Of a stretch of 64,000 bases of DNA, positions 34,340 to 43,040 are shown one piece after another. Source of the DNA: Bacillota bacterium (lineage in GTDB: Bacteria > Bacillota_E > JAJZYS01 > JAJYTV01); contig JAJZVM010000015.1 of assembly GCA_021845645.1 (NCBI GenBank), positions 1-64,000 of the forward strand, given 5' to 3'. The position numbers and the translations under genes were made by a program. Below the pieces are notes generated by a model, which saw only the letters and a program-made list of their open reading frames with translations, did no database searches and was not told the DNA's origin. Numbering within the stretch: position 1 is the first letter of the stretch; every line of letters begins with the position of its first letter.

Positions 34340-35821
34340 TCAGGTGCACTGGGGAGGGAAGATGGGGGACGGCGGGCAGGGGGGCAAGGGCAGCGTCTGG
34401 CACGGTGCCGGCGAGCAGTACCCGTAGGAGGGCACCAGCAACTGGACGACGGCGCTCGACGTGAACGTGAGGCAGAACGAGACCTGCGTACAGACCGTCG
34501 CGCCGACCACCGCGGGCGGCACGCAGGAGGCGCTCAGCAGATCGCAGGACTGGACGGTGCCCGCCGGACCGCAGAGCGTCACCGTCTTCAGCAGGGCGAC
34601 CGTCGCGCTCGTGATGCAGGTCGTGAGGGTGGTGACGATGGTGAAGTCCACGGTGGCGGTGATCAGGAACGTCGCCTGCACGAAGTCCGGCGTGGCGGCG
34701 GGGACGCTGCTCTGGAAGGAGCAGCTCGCGGCTGTCACGGCGCAGGTGATGCTCGTGATCGTGCCGGCGCACTCAAACGGGGCGCAGAGCTGCGGTGCGA
34801 CGTCCTGCTGGAAGCAGTAGTCGAAGACCTTGTCGACGGCGATGCAGTCGATCTCGCTGGGCGGTGGACAGCCGCCCGGCGGACACGGCCCTGGCGCGAC
34901 GTTCGTAAAGACCTCGCCGAGGCTGTTCGTGCCAGGATCCGTGAACCACAAGGTGTCATCGAAGCCGAGCGTGATGAGGAACGGGCTGCTGCCCGCACCC
35001 ACCGGGATCTCGGTGATGACCAGGGTTCCCGGGTTGACGAAGCCGACGTTGCCGATGCCCTCGGTGAACCAGACGTTGCCGTCGGGACCGGCTGCGATGC
35101 CCGCGACCGCCGAGTGCGCGGTCGGCGTCGAGATCTCCGTGAGGGCGAGCGAGACGGGACTGATCCGGCCGATGACGTTGCCGAGGCCGGTCGTGCCAGG
35201 CGCGGTGAACCACATGTTGCCGTCGGGGCCAAGCGTGATCGAGAAGGGGGAGCTGAGGGGGTCGGGCAGCTTGACCTCGGCCATGCCCATGGTGGCGAGG
35301 ACGATCTGCACGATGGCGGCATCGCCCGCGTGGGACTCGGTGAACCAGACGTCGTTGTCCGGTCCGCGGAAGATGCCGAGCGGCGCGGCGTTGGGCGTCG
35401 GCGTGGCGAACTCCGCGATGGCCAGGGTCGCCGGGTCGAGGCGGCCCACCTGCGATGCGAACGATTCCGTGAACCAGATGTTGCCGTCCGGCCCGAGTGC
35501 GATAAACAGAGGACGGCTGTCCGCGGTCGGGATGGGCACCTCGGTGATGGCGAGGGTGACCGGATCGATCCGCACCACGTGATTGCCGTTCGCCTCCACG
35601 AGCCAGATGGAGCCGTCGGCTCCGACGGTGATGCCGGCCGGCTGGCTGTCCAAGGTGGGCAGGTCGAGCTCGAGGAACGACCCGGTCGCGACGTGGTACC
35701 TCCCCACCTTGTTGGCGTCGAACTCCGTGAACCAGATGTCCAGACTCGGGGCGAAGGCCACGCCCCACGGATTGCTCGAAGGCGTCGGGATCTGATGCTC
35801 GGTGACGGCATGCTCGGCCAT
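34340..35821 (-). CDS. Vgb-like beta-propeller with Cys-rich spore-coat-like tail
   Basis: This 493-residue protein has two parts. Residues about 5-315 form repeated blades with DGNIWFTE, DNDVWFTE, DGNMWFTA and DGNVWFTE, like virginiamycin B lyase/SMP-30-type propellers. After a Pro/Gly/Cys linker, residues about 320-493 hold some 17 Cys and begin CIAVDKVFDYCFQQD. That pattern is seen in outer spore-layer proteins of Bacillota. There is no signal peptide. ATG 35821 follows GGAAGGAGAGG. I infer a spore or cell-surface structural or binding protein, not an antibiotic lyase. Its 3' end is duplicated at 32074. Confidence 0.7.
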   Translation of the reverse strand: MAEHAVTEHQIPTPSSNPWGVAFAPSLDIWFTEFDANKVGRYHVATGSFLELDLPTLDSQPAGITVGADGSIWLVEANGNHVVRIDPVTLAITEVPIPTADSRPLFIALGPDGNIWFTESFASQVGRLDPATLAIAEFATPTPNAAPLGIFRGPDNDVWFTESHAGDAAIVQIVLATMGMAEVKLPDPLSSPFSITLGPDGNMWFTAPGTTGLGNVIGRISPVSLALTEISTPTAHSAVAGIAAGPDGNVWFTEGIGNVGFVNPGTLVITEIPVGAGSSPFLITLGFDDTLWFTDPGTNSLGEVFTNVAPGPCPPGGCPPPSEIDCIAVDKVFDYCFQQDVAPQLCAPFECAGTITSITCAVTAASCSFQSSVPAATPDFVQATFLITATVDFTIVTTLTTCITSATVALLKTVTLCGPAGTVQSCDLLSASCVPPAVVGATVCTQVSFCLTFTSSAVVQLLVPSYGYCSPAPCQTLPLPPCPPSPIFPPQCT

Positions 35822-35912
35822 GGCCGCCTCTCCTTCCGGTGACGGAACGTCGTTACACCATATTCCGTCCACGGACGGAGGTGCGGCGCAGCGCCCTGTC
35901 CCCTGAGAGGGA

Positions 35913-35931
35913 CGCCGCCCGCCAGGCGGCG
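35913..35931 (-). other. 7-bp GC hairpin upstream of propeller gene
   Basis: CGCCGCC and GGCGGCG flank a 5-nt loop in the 200-bp gap between the DUF5069-like gene and the propeller gene. It may end the upstream transcript. Confidence 0.35.
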
Positions 35932-36022
35932 CGATGCGGGCCGCAGAGGGCCGCTGCGCGCGGACCGGTCTCCGTGCCCCGTCTGCCGCCCCGCCGATCC
36001 GAGGGCGGCCGTCGCCGCCCTG

Positions 36023-36478
36023 TCAGGCGCCACCCCCGGCCGCACCCGTCAACAGCCTGTGGAACTGGGCCCAATCGTCCAGCTGCTCGAGATCCGCGGT
36101 GCGGCGGACAGGGCTGCCCGGGGGCAGGCCGAGCTCCCGCAGGAACTCCTCGCGCTCGTCAGGGTCGAGCTCGTGTCCCAGGATGGCCTGGTTCGCCGCC
36201 TCGATCCGCTCGGGGTCCAGGCTCCCGCCGGCCCGTGCGAGGACCCATGCCTCGAATTCGAGGTAGGTAGGACGCGTGGACCGGACGAAGCTGAACGCCT
36301 CCTGCACGTCGATGCCGAGCGACGCCGAGAGGATCCTGTCGAAGTAGCAGCCCGTCTTGTACCCCTCGACCAGGTGGCCTGTGGCCTCCTGCAGGGTCTT
36401 GGACCACATCCTGGGCAGGTGTGCGAGGCCGAGCGGCCCCTTGGCCGCGATCGGCGCAATCGGTGGTATCCGCTGCAC
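36023..36478 (-). CDS. DUF5069-like protein
   Basis: This 151-residue protein resembles DUF5069. It has LPRMWSKTLQEATGHLVEGY near the N-terminus, then CYFDRILSASLGID and TYLEFEAWV. The tail is acidic and ends in a Gly/Ala run. The family's function is not known. It lies in a minus-strand run with the SnoaL-like gene upstream. Confidence 0.6.
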   Translation of the reverse strand: MQRIPPIAPIAAKGPLGLAHLPRMWSKTLQEATGHLVEGYKTGCYFDRILSASLGIDVQEAFSFVRSTRPTYLEFEAWVLARAGGSLDPERIEAANQAILGHELDPDEREEFLRELGLPPGSPVRRTADLEQLDDWAQFHRLLTGAAGGGA

Positions 36479-36521
36479 GGCCGACCTCCCTGGGAGACGT
36501 TCCGGTCATGGTCGATGCGCG

Positions 36522-36881
36522 TCAGGCGCGGAAGTCGGGGCGGTCCAGGATGCGCAGCCATGTGCCGTCAGCCTGGCGCCGCGCCACCTGCGCCCGCGCG
36601 CCTGCCTCATCGGTCGCGCGGGTGGCGGTCAGCGCCAGATCGCCCATCACCAGCGTCGTCAGCGGCGCCTCGAACTTGAACTGCGGCCGGTTCTTGACCA
36701 TCTGCTCGAACAGGGCCTGGATCTTCTCGCGCCCGACGGTCACCTGTCCCGGCGGAAAGGCCATCATGGCGTCCGGCGCGTAGAGTAGCGCCATGCCTTC
36801 GGCGTCGCCCATGTTGGCGAACTCCACGAACAGCTGGGTCAGATCCTCGGGTCGAAAGGCCTGTCTCCTGCTCTCTCCCAT
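36522..36881 (-). CDS. SnoaL/NTF2-like small protein
   Basis: This 119-residue protein has the NTF2-like cone fold pattern: FANMGDAEGMALLYAPDAMMAFPPGQVTV, then GREKIQALFEQMV, then a strand-rich half with GTWLRILDRPDF. It resembles the SgcJ/YybH-type DUF4440 group, whose members bind or turn over small molecules. ATG 36881 follows GGGAGGTG; the longer frame upstream is not protein-like. It is divergent from the broken MocR gene. Confidence 0.72.
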   Translation of the reverse strand: MGESRRQAFRPEDLTQLFVEFANMGDAEGMALLYAPDAMMAFPPGQVTVGREKIQALFEQMVKNRPQFKFEAPLTTLVMGDLALTATRATDEAGARAQVARRQADGTWLRILDRPDFRA

Positions 36882-37080
36882 CCTGGAGCACCTCCCTGAA
36901 CCTTGCGGTGCGCAGTCCGCCGCGCAGAGATACAGTCCCCCCGGCGCGCGCACCGACGCGGGTCGGGCCCAGCCGCGGCCCGTGCACGCGAAGGAGCCGC
37001 AGGCTGACCAGATCTCTCCGCGGCGACCTGCTCTCCTTCTACCTTGAGCGACATCGGGACCTGTGTTAAGACCCATATCG

Positions 37081-38310
37081 ATGAGTTTTGACGAGGCCAG
37101 TTGGCTGCATGTCGAACGTCGCCAGCGCGAGACGCTGCATGCTGCCGTCGAGCGCACGCTACGCGATGCCATCGGCGCGGGCGCGCTGCGCGCCGGGACG
37201 CGCCTGCCCTCGTCGCGCGAGCTGGCGGCCCGGCTGGCCGTGTCGCGCGGCGTGGTCTCCGAGGCCTACGCGCGCCTTGCCGCCCAGGGATTTCTCGTGG
37301 TCCCCGCGAAGGCGGCGCCGATCGTGGCCGAGGTGCGCTGCGCCTCGGCGGCCCCGGCCCCTGCGGCGTCGCCGCCCTGGCGTCCCCGGTACGACTTCGC
37401 CGCAGGCACACCGGACGTCACCCTGTTTCCCGCGGGCCGCTGGCTCGCTGGGCTGCGAACGGTGATTTCGACCGCATTGCCTGGTTCCTTCGACTATCCG
37501 GACCCGCGTGGCGAGGCGGTGCTGCGCGAGGCGCTCGCCGACGACCTCGGACGGACGCGCGGCGCCGTCGTCGATCCCGAGCAGGTGGTCGTGCAGGGGG
37601 CCGCGCAGGGCATCGACCTCCTGGCTCGCATCCTGTCCGCGCGCGGCGCCAAGGCGGTCCACGTTGACGATCCGGGTCTGCCCAGCCAGTGGCGGCAGTT
37701 CGAGGCGCATGGGCTCGATGTGCTCGGCCAGCCCGTCGATGAGGATGGACTGGTCGTGGACGGTCTCCATGGCGACGCCGTCCTGACGACGCCGGCGCAC
37801 CAGTTCCCGACAGGTGCTGTCCTGAGTGCCGAGCGGCGTCGCGCCCTGCTCGAGTGGGCCCGCAGGCGCGGCGCTCTCGTGATCGAAGACGACTACGACG
37901 CGGAGTTCCGCTACGATCAGGCGTCGGTGCGCGCCCTGCAGGGACTCGACCCCGCGAGCGTCGCCTACGTCGGCACCGTCTCGAAGACCCTCGTGCCCGC
38001 GCTGCGCCTCGGGTGGGGCGTCCTGCCGAGGGGCATCATGGCAGAGGCGCACGCATCAAGCGTCTCCTTGACGCCGGATCGCCGCCTCTCGAGCAGCGCA
38101 CGTTCGCCCTCATGCTCCGCAGCGGCGAATACGAGCGCCACCTGCGCCGCGTGCGCGGCGTCTACCGGCGCAGGCACGACCGGGTGATCCGCGCCCTGCG
38201 TGACCTCCTGCCAGGACTCGCCGTGCGGGGCATCGCAGCGGGCCTGCACGTGCTGCTGCGCCTGCCGCGGGGTGCGGACGACGCCCAGGTGGTGCAGGCC
38301 CGGCCGCCGC
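37081..38310 (+). pseudogene. Frameshifted and truncated MocR/PdxR-type regulator
   Basis: From ATG 37081 this encodes a GntR winged helix (LPSSRELAARLAVSRGVVSEAYARL) fused to an aminotransferase-like domain with EDDYDAEFRYD and the PLP-Lys motif VSKTLVPALRLGWG. Near 38050 the frame breaks. The family sequence continues in another frame (KRLLDAGSPPLEQRTFALML to AAGLHVLLRLPRG), then stops without the normal C-terminal 50 or so residues. It is thus a pseudogene, unless the frameshift is a sequencing error; the C-terminal loss would remain. The next gene starts about 90 bp on. Confidence 0.8.
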
Positions 38311-38397
38311 ACCTCGCACCTTGGAATAGCGGCCATACAGACTTGCGATGTCGCGGGGGCCGGCAGCCTGCTACGCTCGTCCCAGGGAGGGATCGCG

Positions 38398-39150
38398 TTG
38401 CCGAACGATGTGCAGGACTTCTTCTCACGCCACGCCGCGGGGTACACCACGAGCCAGAGCCACAAGGCAGGACAGGACCTCGCCCTGCTGACGGACCTCT
38501 TGCACCCGGGTCCCACGGACCGCCTGGTCGACATCGCCGCGGGCACCGGCCACACGGCGCTGCATCTGCGCGGCGAGATCGCGGATGCCGTCCTTGTCGA
38601 CTTCACCCCGGAAATGCTCGCCGAGGCCAGAAAGCTCGCCGAGGGGCGGGGACTCGCCATCACCACCCTGGTGGCCGATGCGGTGGCGATCCCGCTGCCC
38701 GACGCCTCCTTCACGCTGGCGACCTGCCGCCGCGCCGCCCACCACTTTCCGGACGTCCCCGGATTCCTTGCGGAGGCGCACCGGCTGCTCGCCCCGGGCG
38801 GCAGGCTCGGCATCTCCGACATGACGGCGGATGATGCGGCGATCGGGCTCCTCAACAGCATCGAGCGCCTGCGGGACGCCTCGCATCGCTCGGCCCTGTC
38901 GCCGACCCAGTGGCGTCGGGCGGTGGAGGCGGCTGGCTTCCAGGTCGAGGCGCTCGAGATCGAGCGGGAGGATTACGCGCTCATGCGCTGGCTGGCCCCC
39001 GTGTCGCCGGAGGAAGTCGACTTCCCGGCCATCCGGGCAACCCTCGCAGCGGCGACGCCCGAAGAGCGGGACGCGCTCCAGATCCGCGAGGAATCCGACG
39101 GCCTCCATCTCGTCAAGTCGCGCACGGTCCTCGTCGCGCTCCGCGGCTGA
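38398..39150 (+). CDS. SAM-dependent methyltransferase, class I (type 11)
   Basis: This 250-residue protein has motif I VDIAAGTGHTALHL (about 44-57), an acidic VDFTPEML after strand 2, VADAVAIPLPDASF and LLAPGGRLGISDM. These are typical of UbiE-like type 11 methyltransferases. TTG 38398 is used because GGGAGGG lies 6 nt upstream. The substrate is unknown. It follows a broken regulator and has no obvious partner. Confidence 0.82.
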   Translation: MPNDVQDFFSRHAAGYTTSQSHKAGQDLALLTDLLHPGPTDRLVDIAAGTGHTALHLRGEIADAVLVDFTPEMLAEARKLAEGRGLAITTLVADAVAIPLPDASFTLATCRRAAHHFPDVPGFLAEAHRLLAPGGRLGISDMTADDAAIGLLNSIERLRDASHRSALSPTQWRRAVEAAGFQVEALEIEREDYALMRWLAPVSPEEVDFPAIRATLAAATPEERDALQIREESDGLHLVKSRTVLVALRG

Positions 39151-39444
39151 ACGCCGCCAGGCCATCGCCGCTCCCGCCAGGGCCTGGGCGGGGCGGAGGA
39201 CGGCTCACCATGGGCGAGGGGGAATGTCCGCCCGATCTGCACCTGCTGCTAGCCCTCGGCTAAGCGGCATAGACTCGGTAGCACCGACGTGAGGGTTGGC
39301 CGCCTGCCTCCGGCTCCCTTGGGATGCCGGAGGCGGAGCTTTACCGGGGCCCGGGTCTCGCAGCGGCCGCGGGCCCTGCCCGGCCGCCGGCCATCCGGCC
39401 GTCGCGAGGGCTGCGGCTACCGGGTCGGCCGAAGGGAGGGCGCC

Positions 39445-39684
39445 ATGGCCTGCACCTTGCGGCTGTCGCAACTGCCCGCGGGAAGCCGGGCCGAGGTCCG
39501 GGCGATCTCGGGTCATGCCATGTTTCGCAGCCGCATGCTTGCGCTTGGCATCACGCCGGGCAGTCCGGTGCGCGTGATCCGCCAGATGCCGCTGGGCGGG
39601 CCGCTCGAGATCGAGGTGCGCGGCACGACGGTCGCCCTGCGCCTGCGCGATGCCGACCAGATCACGGTCAGGCTGCACGCCTGA
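39445..39684 (+). CDS. feoA: FeoA, ferrous iron transport protein A
   Basis: This 79-residue SH3-like protein has LSQLPAGSRAEVRAISGH, then RSRMLALGITPGSPVRVIRQMPLGGPLEIEVRG, the usual FeoA pattern. It helps FeoB in Fe2+ uptake on the cytoplasmic side. ATG 39445 follows GGGAGGG. It heads a feoABC cluster, and feoB starts 37 nt on. The 294-bp gap upstream shows no clear Fur site to my eye. Confidence 0.88.
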   Translation: MACTLRLSQLPAGSRAEVRAISGHAMFRSRMLALGITPGSPVRVIRQMPLGGPLEIEVRGTTVALRLRDADQITVRLHA

Positions 39685-39721
39685 AGATCAGGGCGTTGTC
39701 TCTTGGATGGGAGGGCTGACG

Positions 39722-41809
39722 ATGCGCGCCGCGCTCGTGGGGAACCCGAACGTCGGCAAGACCACGCTCTTCAACGCCCTCACCGGCGCACACCAGGAGG
39801 TCGCCAACTGGCCGGGCACCACGGTCGACTACGCCACCGGCCAGGTAGGGCGGCAGGGAGCGGGAGAGGCGATCGAGCTCGTCGACCTGCCGGGAACGTA
39901 CGCCCTCAGGGCCTACTCCCAGGAGGAGCGGATCACCCAGTCCTTTCTCCTGCATGAACACCCCGACGCGGTGATCGTCGTCGTCGACGCGTCGCGGCTG
40001 GAGCGTAACCTCTACCTCGCCCTGGACCTGATCGCGTTCACGCCGCGGGTCGTCGTGGCCCTCAACATGATGGACGCGGCGAAGCGGGACGGGCTTGAGG
40101 TCGACGCGGGGCAGATGTCCGAGCTGCTCGGCGTCCCGGTGGTGCCGACCATCGCCGCGAGGGGGGCAGGGCTCACGAGCCTGCTTGCCCGGGTGCGCGA
40201 GGCGGCCCGCAGGTCGCAGGGGGCGGAACCCGCCATTCCCTACCCGGAGCGTCTGCGCAGGGAACTCGTCGCGCCGCTTGAGGCGCGGGTCGCCGCGCTC
40301 GGGCCGGGCGTGGCGCATCCGCCTGCCTGGGTCGCCCTGGAGCTGCTCCAGGGCGACGACGAGCTCAGGCGCAGCCTCATGAGGCTGCCCGGCGGGCGGC
40401 AGGTCGTCGAGGCTGCGCACCAGTCGGCCGCGCGCTACGCCCTCGGTGGCGCGCACGTCCGGCGCGGCGCCGCAGGAGGCGGTCCTCCGGCGCGGGACGC
40501 GGCGGCCCCCGCGCCGGAGGAGGAGATCGCACTTCTCGTCGCCGACAGCCGGTACGCCTTCATCGCGCAGCTGCTTGCGGCGTGCACCCGCCGGCGGCTC
40601 TGGCGCAGGGACGTGACGGAGCGCCTGGACGGTCTCCTGCTGCACCCCTTCTGGGGATATGTGATCATGGCCTCCGTCTTCTCAGCCGGCTTCTGGCTCG
40701 CCTTCGTGGCGAGCGCCCCGCTTTCCCTGCGCGTGGACCGTGCACTCGTCGCGCTGGGCGGCGCCGCGGCGGGGCAGCTCCGGCTCTGGGCCGCACCGGC
40801 CTTCCTGCGCAGCCTTGTCCTGCAGGGACTCTTTCCAGGCGTTGGCGCCGTGCTGTCGTTCGTGCCCTACATGGCGGTCTTCTTCGCCGTCTACCAGGTT
40901 CTGCAGGACACGGGCTACATGGCGCGCGCATCCCTGCTCGTCGATCGCTTCATGCAGCTCATCGGCCTGCACGGCAAGGGGTTCTTCGCGCTCGTCTCCG
41001 CCTATGGCTGCAATGTGCCGGCCATGACGGCGACGCGCGTCATGGAGAACCCCAGGGACCGGCTCCTCGCCAACCTCGTGATCCCCTTCATACCCTGCAA
41101 CGCGCGGCTCGGCGTCATGGCGGTGATGACGGCGGCCTTCTTCCCGGGAGCGCAGGGCGCCTTCGCCATGATCGGCCTCATCCTGATCAGCCTCGCGACG
41201 CTCGTGGGCGTCACGGCCCTCTACCGCAGGACACTGCTGCCGTCGGACCCTACGCCGCTCGTGCTCGAGCTGCCGCGCTACCACTGGCCGTCCTCGCGGA
41301 GCGTCCTGCTGGCGACATGGCATCGCGTCTGGCTGTTTCTCAGCCGGATCTGGTGGTTTCTGATCTGGGCGACCATCGCGATCTGGGCCCTGACGTACTT
41401 CCCGGCGGGACAGCCGCTCAGCCGCTCCTGGGCCGGCGCGATCGGCCGGGTGCTCCACGACCTCGTGGGACGGCACTACGGCTTCGACTGGCGGCTGATG
41501 ATCGCGATCCTCTTCGGCTTCGTGGCGAAGGAGACGACGCTCTCCACGCTTGGCGTGCTGTTTGGCTCGACGTCCGGCTACCTCTCGCTGACGCATGCCC
41601 TCAGGCAGGCGATGACGCCGCTCGCCGCCTTCACGTACCTCGTCGTGTACATGCTCTATGTGCCGTGCCTGTCCACCGTCGTGCAGATGCGGCGCGAGAG
41701 CGGCGGCTGGCGGTGGGCCGCACTGGGCGTGACGGTCAACGTGGCGGTCGCCTTCGCGTTGGGCCTGCTGGTGGAGAAGGCGGGAGCGTTCATGGACGTC
41801 CGGCTGTGA
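39722..41809 (+). CDS. feoB: FeoB, ferrous iron transporter
   Basis: This 695-residue protein has an N-terminal G domain with GNPNVGKTT (G1), DLPGTYAL (G3) and NMMD (G4). A helical linker and a C-terminal membrane domain with Gate motifs follow. The domain includes SAYGCNVPAMTATR and IPFIPCNARLGV, with the conserved Cys in both. It imports Fe2+. The start ATG 39722 gives the family-typical MRAALVGNPNVGK. The Pro/Ala/Arg-rich stretch near 245-270 is a slightly long linker. Confidence 0.93.
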   Translation: MRAALVGNPNVGKTTLFNALTGAHQEVANWPGTTVDYATGQVGRQGAGEAIELVDLPGTYALRAYSQEERITQSFLLHEHPDAVIVVVDASRLERNLYLALDLIAFTPRVVVALNMMDAAKRDGLEVDAGQMSELLGVPVVPTIAARGAGLTSLLARVREAARRSQGAEPAIPYPERLRRELVAPLEARVAALGPGVAHPPAWVALELLQGDDELRRSLMRLPGGRQVVEAAHQSAARYALGGAHVRRGAAGGGPPARDAAAPAPEEEIALLVADSRYAFIAQLLAACTRRRLWRRDVTERLDGLLLHPFWGYVIMASVFSAGFWLAFVASAPLSLRVDRALVALGGAAAGQLRLWAAPAFLRSLVLQGLFPGVGAVLSFVPYMAVFFAVYQVLQDTGYMARASLLVDRFMQLIGLHGKGFFALVSAYGCNVPAMTATRVMENPRDRLLANLVIPFIPCNARLGVMAVMTAAFFPGAQGAFAMIGLILISLATLVGVTALYRRTLLPSDPTPLVLELPRYHWPSSRSVLLATWHRVWLFLSRIWWFLIWATIAIWALTYFPAGQPLSRSWAGAIGRVLHDLVGRHYGFDWRLMIAILFGFVAKETTLSTLGVLFGSTSGYLSLTHALRQAMTPLAAFTYLVVYMLYVPCLSTVVQMRRESGGWRWAALGVTVNVAVAFALGLLVEKAGAFMDVRL

Positions 41810-41823
41810 GAGGAGTCCGACCG

Positions 41824-42057
41824 GTGCTTCGTCAGATCGAGGAGGCCCTTAGGGAGCAGGATCTCTGGACGCTGCAGGGACTGGCCGCGCGCCTGGGTGC
41901 CCGACCTGAACTCGTGCGCGCGGGCCTGCGGCACCTGGTGCGGCTGGGCCGCCTGCCGGCAGGTGCCCTGGTGCAGTTCGGCGCTTGCGGGATCCCGTCC
42001 GCCTGCAGCGGCTGCGCGCTCGCCGAGGCCTGCAGCGCCCCCCATCAGCCGTCCTGA
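41824..42057 (+). CDS. feoC: FeoC-like winged-helix protein
   Basis: This 77-residue protein begins with a small winged helix (LRQIEEALREQDLWTLQGLAARL) and ends with four Cys in CGIPSACSGCALAEAC. These could bind an Fe-S cluster, as in FeoC. It follows feoB by 14 nt in the same direction. GTG 41824 has an AGGAG site upstream. FeoC modulates FeoB activity or stability. Confidence 0.75.
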   Translation: MLRQIEEALREQDLWTLQGLAARLGARPELVRAGLRHLVRLGRLPAGALVQFGACGIPSACSGCALAEACSAPHQPS

Positions 42058-42413
42058 CCTTGGCTCGGGGCCGGCCGCGACGGCAGGCTTGGCCCGGGAG
42101 GAAGACGGCTGCGCGTGCGTGCGGGCTTCGTCGCGATGCCCACCATGCGCGGCGACGCCTCACCCACGCGGGCGGCCGAGTGGCGTCACGCGCGTCCCGG
42201 ACGGCACGATCCGCTGCCGCCGCAGGCATGTCGCGCGACCCGCCGTCCAGGAACTCTGGCCCGAATGGACAGGCGTGCAGCCTGAGTTGCGCATGCGGCC
42301 TGGACAACCGGACAGAGGCGGATGCGCCACCCTGAACCGCCTGTCCCGATGTGATGCGGGCGGCGGTGTGGTAAAAGTAATCTGGCCATCACTCTGAACC
42401 GTGGAGGTCACGT
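42058..42413. other. Intergenic region before fchA
   Basis: I see no gene in these 356 bp. The last 50 bp are less GC-rich (GGTAAAAGTAATCTGG) and probably hold the promoter of fchA-folD, but no clear -35/-10 pair stands out. Confidence 0.4.
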
Positions 42414-43040
42414 ATGATCACGGACGACCGCTGCACAGATTTCTTGACCGTCCTGGCTTCCGCCGCCCCGGTGCCGGGCGGCGGGGGTGCCTCCGCCTTC
42501 GTCGGCGCGATGGGGACGGCGCTCGGCTGCATGGTGGCGAATCTCACGCTCGGCAAGAAGAAGTACGCCGACGTCCAGGAAGACATCCAGCGCATCATCG
42601 GCCAGGCGGAGGACCTCAGGCAGAAGCTCACCGCGCTCGTGGAGAAGGACGCCGAGGTCTTCGAGCCGCTCTCGAAGGCGTACGGCCTGCCCAAGGAGAC
42701 GGAAGAGCAGCAGCGCTACAAGGCGGTGACGCTCGAGCAGACGCTCAAGGCCGCCTCCGGCGTCCCCTACGAGATCATGGAGCGGGCCATGGAAGCCATG
42801 GACCTGCACGCGGAACTCGCGACCAAGGGCACGAGGATCGCCGTGAGCGACGTCGGGGTCGGCGTGCAGTTCTGCAAGGCCGCCCTGATGGGCGCCAGCC
42901 TCAACGTCTACATCAACACGAAGCTGATGAAGGACAGGGCGTACGCGGACGACCTGAACCGCAAGGTCGAGGCCATGCTGGCCGAGGGCATGGCCAAGGC
43001 CGACCGGATCTACCGGGAAGTGGAGGCTTCACTGAAGTGA
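42414..43040 (+). CDS. fchA: Methenyltetrahydrofolate cyclohydrolase (FchA/FTCD_C family)
   Basis: This 208-residue protein has the cyclodeaminase/cyclohydrolase signature PVPGGGGASAFVGAMGTALGCMVANLTLGKKKY, about residues 20-53. It would hydrolyse 5,10-methenyl-THF to 10-formyl-THF. The start has GGAGGT upstream. It overlaps the FolD-like gene by GTGA, so the two are made together. That partner seems to lack cyclohydrolase residues, which fits a split of labour. Confidence 0.85.
   Translation: MITDDRCTDFLTVLASAAPVPGGGGASAFVGAMGTALGCMVANLTLGKKKYADVQEDIQRIIGQAEDLRQKLTALVEKDAEVFEPLSKAYGLPKETEEQQRYKAVTLEQTLKAASGVPYEIMERAMEAMDLHAELATKGTRIAVSDVGVGVQFCKAALMGASLNVYINTKLMKDRAYADDLNRKVEAMLAEGMAKADRIYREVEASLK

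Noticed and set aside
34340..35821. Virginiamycin B lyase (antibiotic resistance)
   Set aside because: Only the propeller repeats match; the large Cys-rich tail and context argue for a structural or binding protein.
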